DNA from: Allobosea sp. WAO
GTDB taxonomy: Bacteria; Pseudomonadota; Alphaproteobacteria; Rhizobiales; Beijerinckiaceae
Assembly: GCF_001509835.1 (NCBI RefSeq)
Contig: NZ_JXTJ01000010.1
Coordinates: 305,042-369,041, forward strand
Length of the DNA: 64,000 nt
Reading direction: 5' to 3'
In this document: positions 9,015 to 16,495 of the stretch, in pieces
Numbering within the stretch: position 1 is the stretch's first letter
Layout: each line of letters opens with the position of its first letter
Program-made: the position numbers and the translations under genes
The notes under the pieces: model-generated
The model's database searches: none
What the model was told of the DNA's origin: nothing
Seen by the model: only the letters and a program-made list of their open reading frames with translations

Positions 9015-10055
9015 CTAGGGAAATCCCCTGTCGAACTGGTCCATCAGCCAGTCGGCGAGGTTGACCTTCTCGGCGAGCGCATGGGCGCGGCGCCGGGCCA
9101 TGATGCTCTCCGTCTCCGGATCCTCCAGCAAGGTTCGGACGAGCACGAGCAGTTCCTCGAACTGCGCCGGGCGAAAGCCCCAAGCCAGCTGGTAACGCTC
9201 TTCCAGCTCGGTGATGACCGAGCAGCGGCCGACGAAGCTGTTGCAGCGGATGGCGGGGCGGCCCAGCAGCGCGGCCTCCATCGTCATGGTCTGACTGTCG
9301 CTGATCAGCATCGTCGCATGCGCCATGATGCTGTGCATGTGTTCGGGCGGCGCCCGGAAGGCGTAGGGCTTCAGCCGCTCCGGCATGTTGCCTTCCGCAT
9401 TGACGAAGACGCGGCCATGCGGCTCCAGCAAGGCGATCAGGCGTCCGACCTGCTGCTCGGACAACCCTTCCTCGCCGGCGTCGTGATGCGCTGTGAGCGA
9501 GACCAGCCTGAGGATGAAGAAAGGTTCGCCCGGCGCCACGCCGAGCAGCGAGAGCGCGTCGGGGTCGGGCGTGAAATGGTCCGGGTGGAGATAGGCAAGC
9601 TCGTGATAGCTGTTGTGCGTGCGGACCTTTGCCGTCTTCTCGTCCCGCAGGATCTCCGGGATCACCACCCGGGTCGCAAACGGGTAGGTGATCTTGGTGA
9701 AGAGGGGGACATAGTCGGCGTCATCCTCGTTGAGGACGATCGACGGCCTGCCGATCAGCCGGCCGACATGGGCGACCGAGACGGAGGTTCCGACCAGAAA
9801 ATCGGGACGATCCGGGAGCGCCGCCTTCAGCACCTGCCAATTGTGGATGGCAAGCTCAAGGGCGCTACCGGCGAGGCCGGTCCGCGGCGTCGACGCGATC
9901 GTATAGGGCAGGCCGTAATGATCGAGCAGGCGGCCGATGATGCCGCGATCGCGGATGGTGACGGTGACCTTGTCGCCGCGCGCCTGCATCCGCTTGGCGA
10001 CATGGCGGAAGAGGTGCACATGGGCCGGGTGGCCGATGTCGAACAGGACATGCAT
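9015..10055 (-). CDS. DUF354 (UDP-GlcNAc 2-epimerase-like / GT-B fold) protein
   Basis: A 346-residue protein beginning MHVLFDIGHPAHVHLFRH, the hallmark of DUF354 proteins, which have a GT-B fold like UDP-GlcNAc 2-epimerase and MurG. A C-terminal LISDSQTMTMEAALLG nucleotide-binding segment is present. DUF354 proteins occur in surface-glycan clusters and probably act as glycosyltransferases or epimerase-like enzymes, but no activity is assigned with certainty. It is the last gene of a three-gene minus-strand unit (GT2, amidotransferase fusion, this gene) with only 10 bases separating it from the amidotransferase. Its stop faces the end of the plus-strand membrane protein at 8877. Confidence 0.85.
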   Translation of the reverse strand: MHVLFDIGHPAHVHLFRHVAKRMQARGDKVTVTIRDRGIIGRLLDHYGLPYTIASTPRTGLAGSALELAIHNWQVLKAALPDRPDFLVGTSVSVAHVGRLIGRPSIVLNEDDADYVPLFTKITYPFATRVVIPEILRDEKTAKVRTHNSYHELAYLHPDHFTPDPDALSLLGVAPGEPFFILRLVSLTAHHDAGEEGLSEQQVGRLIALLEPHGRVFVNAEGNMPERLKPYAFRAPPEHMHSIMAHATMLISDSQTMTMEAALLGRPAIRCNSFVGRCSVITELEERYQLAWGFRPAQFEELLVLVRTLLEDPETESIMARRRAHALAEKVNLADWLMDQFDRGFP

Positions 10056-10065
10056 CGGGCGAGGC

Positions 10066-12072
10066 TCAGGCCTTGCCGGGGTAGAGCGTCGGAATCTCAG
10101 CGATCCTCTGCAGGACCTCGCTCGGATCCAGCCCGATCACGCTGCAGTACCAGGCGATCGATTCGAAGCGCGGCGCGTTCTCCGTTTCAACCAGGCGCAG
10201 CGCCGTGTCGCGGTCGATCATGCCCTCGCGGATCTGGTTCGAGCGGAAGGTGTCGTTCTCGCTGAAGCCGGCGACCCGATAGTAGATGTAGTTGTAGAAG
10301 GCTGCGGTACCGTCACCTATGCGCCAGGTCGAGCGCGTGTCGCTCGCCGTCTCCCAATCGTATTGGTCGAGCAGGGTGTCGTTGACCTCGCTTTCGACCC
10401 AGGGGATGTAGTCGAACAGGCGTAAGTAGTCGTGCTTGATCGAATAGTAGCTCAGGAAAGCGCCGGTGGTGTCGACCAGCGACTTGTTGAAGTAGCTGGG
10501 GTTGAACAGGAATTCCTTGCCGTAATAGGCGGCCATCTGCAACTGCGCGAGGCGCGAGGGGCGATGGCCCAGGGTCGGCGGCACACCGCAGAAGCCGGCC
10601 TTGAAGTGGGTTTTCTCGAGGGGGTTCGAGGCGAGCACTGTGGCGTCGAGGTGCAGCTTCTTCGCCAGGTCGTTGGCGTGGTAGAAGTACTGCTTGTCGC
10701 CGGCCATGAAGAGCGGGATGATGCCGAGCGCAGGGCGCTTCAGCCAGGCGGAAACGTTGCGGCGGATATTGTCCCGCTTGTCGGCGATATCGGCCGAGAC
10801 GAGGATGTGCTCGACCTTGAGAGCCCCGCACATGCGCGCCTGGTTGCGGCGGGCGAGGTCGGTGATCATGCCCCAGTCATAGGTGTAGGCGATCGGCTTC
10901 AGGCCGAGTTCCTTGACGGCATAGTGGATGCCGTAGCTGCTATCGCGGCCGCCGCTCAGCGTGATCAGGCAATCGGCGGCGGCGCCGCCGCGGCGCATCT
11001 TGAGCTTCTCGGCCTCGGCTGCGAGCGCCGCGCGGCCGAGATAGGTCTTCGGCTTGTGGCTGTTGCAGAAATTGCACACGCCTTTCTCGTCGAAGGCGAT
11101 GAAAGGCACCGTCTCGGGCAGGACGCAGCTTGTGCAGCGCCTCAGCGCCCGGATCGGTTCCCGGTCGATCTCGAAGCGCGAGAAGTCGGCCTGCCTGACT
11201 TGTGGTGCAGAGTTGAAGCCGGCGTGATCACGCGCTTCGGTCGGGGTCTCGTCGCGGATATCGCGATGACGCGCGGCGATCTCCGGCGCTTCGGAAGCCT
11301 CTTCGGCCAGTCCGATCGCATGGTCCGTGAGCGCGCCGAGCTCGATCAGCAGGGCATTGTCGGCCTCGATCTGGCGGATGGCGTCCGGGCTCGCCGGCCA
11401 GTTCAATCCGGCGGTGCCGAGGAACTCCTCGAGGATATAGCGCTCCGAGGCAAACACCGTCGTGCCGTCGGCGGCATTGCGCGCGACATAGAGCGAGCCG
11501 TTGTTCGTGGCGAGGGCGATGCAGTCGAGATCCTCGAAGACCAGCGCCGTCGAGACCGTGCCGAGGAGTTGATGGAAGGTCGAGCGCAGGGCGGCAGGAA
11601 GCGGCTCGCCGCGACCGAGGTGCCGGCGAAGGAGCTGCAGCATGACCTCGGTGTCGACCTCGGCCGTGCGCTGCGCATCGTTCATCGTGCGCCAGAGCGC
11701 GCCGTCGTTGACGATGATGCCGTTGTGGACGCCGAGGATGCCGCCCGCGAGCACCGGCTGATTGTTGGCGTGCAGGTTCTGGGCGCCGTTGGTGACGAGG
11801 CGTGAATGCCCGAACATCGCAAAGGGTTCGCCGGTGCGATAGACCGCGTCGACTGCCTGGCGCAGGAACGGAGCGAAGCCGGGCGACGCGATGAAGTCCC
11901 GCGGGCGTTGGGCGCTCTTCTGGAAGGTGATCGCCGCCGGGCCGGCGATCGCAAGACCGGCCGACTCCTTGCCGCGCGTCTCGGATAGCAGGAACAGGCG
12001 CGAAACCGCCTGTTCAACGATCCGGCGCTCGAGCGCGCCCGGACGCGCGATCACTCCGAAAATGCCACACAT
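10066..12072 (-). CDS. Fused class-II glutaminase / N-acetyl sugar amidotransferase (WbpG/PseA-like)
   Basis: A 668-residue two-domain protein. Residues 1-250 form a GlmS/PurF-type class-II glutaminase: Cys2, GHSRLVTNG, the HNGII loop and a TEVML segment. After a polar linker (about 250-300), residues 305-668 match N-acetyl sugar amidotransferases of the WbpG/PseA/LegG group. These show a CxxC pair at Cys313/Cys316, a second pair at Cys333/Cys336, and the ATP-pyrophosphatase loop SGGRDSS at 373-379. In Pseudomonas aeruginosa WbpG obtains ammonia from separate HisH2/HisF2 proteins. Here a glutaminase is built in and no HisH/HisF gene is seen. It would convert an acetamido or carboxyl group on a nucleotide sugar to an amidine or amide; the acceptor is inferred. 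It sits in an operon with a GT2 and a DUF354 gene. Confidence 0.9.
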   Translation of the reverse strand: MCGIFGVIARPGALERRIVEQAVSRLFLLSETRGKESAGLAIAGPAAITFQKSAQRPRDFIASPGFAPFLRQAVDAVYRTGEPFAMFGHSRLVTNGAQNLHANNQPVLAGGILGVHNGIIVNDGALWRTMNDAQRTAEVDTEVMLQLLRRHLGRGEPLPAALRSTFHQLLGTVSTALVFEDLDCIALATNNGSLYVARNAADGTTVFASERYILEEFLGTAGLNWPASPDAIRQIEADNALLIELGALTDHAIGLAEEASEAPEIAARHRDIRDETPTEARDHAGFNSAPQVRQADFSRFEIDREPIRALRRCTSCVLPETVPFIAFDEKGVCNFCNSHKPKTYLGRAALAAEAEKLKMRRGGAAADCLITLSGGRDSSYGIHYAVKELGLKPIAYTYDWGMITDLARRNQARMCGALKVEHILVSADIADKRDNIRRNVSAWLKRPALGIIPLFMAGDKQYFYHANDLAKKLHLDATVLASNPLEKTHFKAGFCGVPPTLGHRPSRLAQLQMAAYYGKEFLFNPSYFNKSLVDTTGAFLSYYSIKHDYLRLFDYIPWVESEVNDTLLDQYDWETASDTRSTWRIGDGTAAFYNYIYYRVAGFSENDTFRSNQIREGMIDRDTALRLVETENAPRFESIAWYCSVIGLDPSEVLQRIAEIPTLYPGKA

Positions 12073-12094
12073 CGCCTTCTTCCGCTGGCTCGAC

Positions 12095-13045
12095 TTATTT
12101 CAAGTGCTTGTTCATTTCCATGTCGAGCCACATGGCGAACATGACCGATTGCCAGCCCATCAGGATGAGAAAGGCCGTGAAGAGCGGCGTGTTGTCGCTG
12201 ACCGAACCGACGAACAGGCGGTGGATGATGACATATAGGCCGGTCAGTGCGCCGAAGAAGAGGAGCATGAAGCCGGTCAGGTAGAACATCAGCAGCGGGT
12301 GGAAGTCACGGATGACGTATTTGTGCAGCATCCGGTAGCCGAACAGGCGCAGCAGCAGGAGCGAGAGCTTCGGCACAAGGCGGATCGGCTTGATGCCGGA
12401 CTTCTCGCCAATGCCGTAGATCGGCTTGATCGGGATGTCGCGCACGCGGAAATCGTAGATGTTCAGCTTGACCAGCACGTCGTTGGGCATGCCGTAGCGC
12501 TTGTAGATGCCGTCCAGGTCGAGCGTCTTCAGGACCTTGTGGGTCGCGACGGTGTAGCCGGTCTGGGAGTCGGCGACATGCCAGTATCCGGAGGCGATCT
12601 TGGTCAGCAGCGAGAGCAGGCTGTTGCCGATGTAGCGGACACGCGGAATGATCTTCCAGGCCTCGCCGGTGAAGAGGCGGTTGCCCTTGGCGTAGTCGAC
12701 CTCGCCGGCTACGACCGGGTCGAGCAGCGCGGGCAGGTCGTCCGGATCCATCTGCGCGTCGCCCGCCATCACCGCCGTCGCGTCGATGCCGTTGTCGCGC
12801 GCCCAGCGATAGCCCGCCGCGATGGCGCCACCAACGCCTTCGTTCTGCGGCAGGCGGATCAGGACGACGCGTCCCGGCTGTGCCGCCGCATGACCTTCCA
12901 CGATCTCGACCGTGCGGTCGCGGCTCTGGTCGTCGACACAGACGATGTGGTCGACGAAATCGGGCATGGTCTCGATGACGCGGCTGATCAGCCTTTCTTC
13001 GTTGTAGCAAGGCACGACAACGGCGACAGTCTTGGACTTGTACAT
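12095..13045 (-). CDS. Glycosyltransferase family 2 (DPM1/polyprenyl-phosphate type)
   Basis: A 316-residue GT2 enzyme with a GT-A domain: VVPCYNEE near the N-terminus, VDDQSRD, and a GDAQMDPDD metal-binding region. Two C-terminal hydrophobic helices lie at about 236-258 and 275-300. The layout fits dolichyl-phosphate-mannose-synthase-like enzymes that load a sugar onto a polyprenyl phosphate at the inner membrane. It is the first gene of the minus-strand unit and is divergent from the methyltransferase at 13333. A polyprenyl carrier would fit the nearby LPG_synthase_TM-like membrane protein at 18624, but that link is inferred. Confidence 0.92.
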   Translation of the reverse strand: MYKSKTVAVVVPCYNEERLISRVIETMPDFVDHIVCVDDQSRDRTVEIVEGHAAAQPGRVVLIRLPQNEGVGGAIAAGYRWARDNGIDATAVMAGDAQMDPDDLPALLDPVVAGEVDYAKGNRLFTGEAWKIIPRVRYIGNSLLSLLTKIASGYWHVADSQTGYTVATHKVLKTLDLDGIYKRYGMPNDVLVKLNIYDFRVRDIPIKPIYGIGEKSGIKPIRLVPKLSLLLLRLFGYRMLHKYVIRDFHPLLMFYLTGFMLLFFGALTGLYVIIHRLFVGSVSDNTPLFTAFLILMGWQSVMFAMWLDMEMNKHLK

Positions 13046-13332
13046 CTCGCTTCCCGTGGCGCGGTCTCAAATATCGTCGAATCGGCGGATAGTCCGCGCC
13101 AACCCCTCAACTGCGCGGGAATCGGGAGGAATACCCGAGCCGGGCGACCATGCGGAGCGACGCGCTCCTATCCGACATTCCGCTGCGATCGGCAACTGCC
13201 TTTCGGATGTGATGCTCGTGATGGCGGTCGCTTCTTGACTTGCTCGGCGTGAAAATTCCCTTCCATTTTACGCAACTTCCTCTAGTGAAAGTCGAAATTG
13301 CCTATCAGCCATGCAGATGCGGATCCGAAGCC
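13046..13332. other. Divergent intergenic region, 287 bp
   Basis: The region lies between the minus-strand GT2 and the plus-strand methyltransferase. It is less G+C-rich than its surroundings near 13230-13310 and contains a -35-like ttgact at 13235-13240, but I cannot point to a convincing -10. It presumably holds promoters for both directions. No small gene with a ribosome site was found. Confidence 0.4.
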
Positions 13333-14130
13333 ATGAACGATGAGACCCTGCGCTTCTACGACGAGCAGGCGAAAGGTTATTCGGAGATTCGCGCGCGTCC
13401 GATCCAGATCTATACAGATCGTCTGGAGCGCGAGGCAATGATGCCTCTGGTCGCCGAGGCGCGCGATATTCTCGATCTTGGCTGCGGTGAAGGCCGCTTG
13501 ACCCGCTGGATCGCGGCGACCAAACGTCAGCAGGGCGGTGCCTTTGCGGTACATGGTGCGGATTTCAGCCCAGAGATGATTGTGCATGCAGAGGCCCAGA
13601 ACGGCGATCTGCCGGCGACCTATGGCGTCGGCGATGCCATGGCGTTGCCGTTCCCGGACAATAGCTTCGACCTGATCGTCTCCTGCACTGCGCCGAACAA
13701 TTTTCCCAGCCTCGACGGCGCGCTCGACGAGATCCGGCGCGTCCTGCGCCCAGGCGGCATCTTCTGCGCGACAATCATAAACGGCGAGGAGACGGCGCGG
13801 TTCGCGCGCTATCTGTACTACTCGCCGTACTACCTCGCTCAGCTCGCCAAGCGCCTGGTGGGCGGTGCCTCCGGCTATCACCGCGTGCTGTTCTCGCGCG
13901 ACGAGCTGGCCAGCCTGCTGCGTGGACGGTTCGACGTGATGGAGCTCACGGGAATGCGGGTGATCCCGGATTTCATTCCTGAGTTCCCGCTGAATATCTG
14001 GCCGCCGCTGTTCCCGGTGATGAACGGGTTGGTGCGAGCGACGGAGGGGCTCGACCGGCGCCTGTCCCGCCATCCCCGGGCCGGGCGGCATGCGCGTTTC
14101 CATCTCGTGATCGCGCGGGCGCTGAAATGA
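13333..14130 (+). CDS. Class I SAM-dependent methyltransferase
   Basis: A 265-residue methyltransferase. ILDLGCGEGRL is motif I for S-adenosylmethionine binding, followed by an acidic post-I strand (GADFSPEMI) and DNSFDLIVS as the catalytic-loop region. The C-terminal half contains aromatic-rich helices (YLYYSPYYLAQLAKR) that may bind a sugar nucleotide or lipid. The ATG at 13333 starts MNDETLRFYDEQA, a common beginning for this type, so the longer upstream frame is not used. Its stop overlaps the start of the deacetylase by four bases (ATGA), so the two are translationally coupled. A glycan or lipid-linked sugar acceptor is likely from context. Confidence 0.9.
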   Translation: MNDETLRFYDEQAKGYSEIRARPIQIYTDRLEREAMMPLVAEARDILDLGCGEGRLTRWIAATKRQQGGAFAVHGADFSPEMIVHAEAQNGDLPATYGVGDAMALPFPDNSFDLIVSCTAPNNFPSLDGALDEIRRVLRPGGIFCATIINGEETARFARYLYYSPYYLAQLAKRLVGGASGYHRVLFSRDELASLLRGRFDVMELTGMRVIPDFIPEFPLNIWPPLFPVMNGLVRATEGLDRRLSRHPRAGRHARFHLVIARALK

Positions 14131-15149
14131 GCCTCGGCGAGGCGCGTCCGCAATTCGTCGTCACGGTCGATGTCGAGGACTTCTTCGAGCCGCGCCCGCC
14201 GATGGATACCTATCGCGGCCGCATGGGCGGCCGCGATCATGCAACGCCGCGCATCATGGATATCGTCGAGCGCCATGGCGGTCGCGGCACCTTCTTCGTC
14301 GATGTCCAGAACCGGCGCACGGTGAGCGAGGAGCTCGTCTCCGGCATCACCCGGGAGATCGCCGAGCGTGGCCATGAGGTCGGGCTCCACACGCATCCGG
14401 CCTTTCCGGAAGGCCGGCGCGGCTACGGCATGGCCCAGACGATGAAGGTGCTCGACCGCGAGGCTCAGACGGAGTTTGTCCGCCAGGGCGCGGAGCTGAT
14501 CGAGGCCTGGACGGGGCGGCGCCCGGTCAGCCACCGGGCGGGCGGTTACGGTGCCAACTACGACACACTGGCCGCGCTCGAAGCCAACGGCATCACGATC
14601 GATTCGAGCGTGTTCTGGGGGTATCCTTATTGCGGGCTGAACGAGCCGCCGCTGACGGTCAATGCCGCGGTACGGCACGGGCAGGTGCTGGAAATCCCGG
14701 TTTCGGTAACGCGCTGCGAGCTTGCATTGGGTAGCTTCTCGCGCGCGCCGCGGCTGTTCTCGATGATCAAGAAGCTCGACCCCGACTGGTGCAGTCCTGG
14801 AGAGCTGCGCCGCCAGATCGAGACGCTTCTGGCGCAGGGCGAGCGGACCATTATCCTGTTCCTGCACTCCTACTCGCTGATCGATATCGAGCGCGGCTTC
14901 AAGCCGGACGAGCGGGCCTGCGAGGTGCTGGATGCCCTGATGTCGGATTGCGTCGGGCGCTATGGCGGCGAACTGGTCACGCTGGAGCAGGCGGCGCAGC
15001 GGGCCATGGTGGTCTCCAGCCAGGAGGCGCTGGCAAAGCCGCCGCCGGTGGTCCGCTCGGACCTGCTCCTGCGCCACATCGAGCTCACGGGCTGGCTTCT
15101 GCGCAAGGTCAAGCCTCGTCACCTGCAGGCGATCCTGACCAAGCGCTGA
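14127..15149 (+). CDS. Polysaccharide deacetylase family protein (NodB-like)
   Basis: A 340-residue protein with a NodB-type beginning, VVTVDVEDFFEPRPP (Asp15, Asp18), and a second motif GHEVGLHTHPAF carrying His88 and His90. RAGGYGAN and IDSSVFWGYP follow where motif 3-4 residues are expected, and FLHSYSLID is near the C-terminus. It would remove N-acetyl (or O-acetyl) groups from a sugar polymer or lipid-linked intermediate. The His-Thr-His spacing is shorter than the usual His-x3-His, so activity should not be assumed. No signal peptide is seen, suggesting a cytoplasmic substrate. It is coupled to the upstream methyltransferase by an ATGA overlap. Confidence 0.9.
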   Translation: MSLGEARPQFVVTVDVEDFFEPRPPMDTYRGRMGGRDHATPRIMDIVERHGGRGTFFVDVQNRRTVSEELVSGITREIAERGHEVGLHTHPAFPEGRRGYGMAQTMKVLDREAQTEFVRQGAELIEAWTGRRPVSHRAGGYGANYDTLAALEANGITIDSSVFWGYPYCGLNEPPLTVNAAVRHGQVLEIPVSVTRCELALGSFSRAPRLFSMIKKLDPDWCSPGELRRQIETLLAQGERTIILFLHSYSLIDIERGFKPDERACEVLDALMSDCVGRYGGELVTLEQAAQRAMVVSSQEALAKPPPVVRSDLLLRHIELTGWLLRKVKPRHLQAILTKR

Positions 15150-15214
15150 TTTCCAAACTGACACGGCTCGCGCGGACCCTTATAGCTGTGCCCGAATTCC
15201 AATCGAGTACACAG

Positions 15215-16417
15215 ATGAAACAACAACGCGTGGGCGGCCCAGCACCAGATGCCGAGCTGCTGAAAAGGGTCGGCGAGGCGGTCGTCTGCCTGGGCAACTG
15301 GCTGGAGCGACAAGGCTATGCGGGCAACGATCCATATCAGCTCGACCACCTGATCTCGCGGGTTGGCGACAGGCCGCTGATCGGCCCTCTGATGGGCTTC
15401 GCGCGGCGAGTGCTGAAGCCGTATCACGCCCTGATTCCGAAGCGTCTGTTCCAGGCCGCACCTGCAACGGTGATCCCGCAGGCCCTTGGAGACGCCCTCT
15501 CGGGCGAGGGGCTCCTTCCCGTCAGCGAGCAAACGCGCCGTCGTGCGGAGCGCCTGTTCGGCCTGATCCGCCAGAGCCGCTCGCCCTTGGCGCAAAATGC
15601 TGGGTGGGGACTGCCTTTCTACTGGGGCGGGACGGCCAAGCACCCTCCCCACTGGCCGGCGACGATCACCACCACGATCGTTCTGCAAGGGCTTCTCGAT
15701 GCTCTTCACTTGCTCGACCGTGATGAGGTGCTTGCTCTGGTCGAGTCCGGTGTGCGCTTCATGGTGGACGAGTGCGGGGTCGCGGAACTTCCGGAAGGCG
15801 ATTGCATTTTCTATGGCCCGAAGGACACCAGACTCATTCTGAACGCGAGCATCGCGGCCGGTGCGATGATGGCCAGAGCCGCCGTCGAGCTTCAGAGGGA
15901 TGATTTGGCTGCACTTGCAGCGCGCACAGCGCAGCTCCTGGTGCATCATCAGAATCCGGACGGATCCTGGTATTATTCGCCGGCTTATCGCGAGCACGCC
16001 GTCGATACCATTATCGACGGTCGGCATACCGGCTATATCCTCGAAGCACTGATCGCGATCAACGCCGAGCGCCAGGATGCCGGTGTAGCCGAGGCGATCG
16101 AGCGTGGCTGGGCCTATTCGAAAGAGCATTTGATCGACGGCGAGAAGCCGCGCTGGAGCCCCGACCAGACCTGGCCGGTCGACGCCCACGACGTCGCTCA
16201 GGCGATCATGACGGCCCTGGTGTATGGCGATCACGATCTCGCCCAGCGGCATATGGCCTTCGCCATGGACCGCTTCTATGCCGGGGACGGCAAGTTTCGC
16301 TACAAGGCCTTCGAGAACGGCGACAGCAACAATGCCGTCTTCATCCGCTGGACGCAGGCCCCAATGTACAAGGCCATGGTGCGCTATCTCGCCATGTCCG
16401 CGCCGGACGCCGCCTGA
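15215..16417 (+). CDS. Alpha/alpha-toroid-like protein of surface-glycan loci, function unknown
   Basis: A 400-residue, all-helical-looking protein with repeated Gly/Trp-rich turns: NAGWGLPFYWGG, a QNPDGSWYYSP segment, RHTGYILEALIAI and WPVDAHDVAQAIMTAL. This resembles (alpha/alpha)6 barrels seen in terpene cyclases, C5-epimerases and polysaccharide lyases. Similar sequences occur beside capsule genes and are often misannotated. I do not assign a reaction; a glycan epimerase, lyase or hydrolase is possible. There is no signal peptide, so it would act in the cytoplasm. An alternative GTG start nine codons upstream (15188) is possible. It follows the deacetylase in the same direction. Confidence 0.75.
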   Translation: MKQQRVGGPAPDAELLKRVGEAVVCLGNWLERQGYAGNDPYQLDHLISRVGDRPLIGPLMGFARRVLKPYHALIPKRLFQAAPATVIPQALGDALSGEGLLPVSEQTRRRAERLFGLIRQSRSPLAQNAGWGLPFYWGGTAKHPPHWPATITTTIVLQGLLDALHLLDRDEVLALVESGVRFMVDECGVAELPEGDCIFYGPKDTRLILNASIAAGAMMARAAVELQRDDLAALAARTAQLLVHHQNPDGSWYYSPAYREHAVDTIIDGRHTGYILEALIAINAERQDAGVAEAIERGWAYSKEHLIDGEKPRWSPDQTWPVDAHDVAQAIMTALVYGDHDLAQRHMAFAMDRFYAGDGKFRYKAFENGDSNNAVFIRWTQAPMYKAMVRYLAMSAPDAA

Positions 16418-16495
16418 CGACATGCTGCTGCCGCGTGCTCTCGACTTGTCTGGCAGGCTCGAGACCGCTCGGGCGATCCAACTCAGGCTCGGCCG

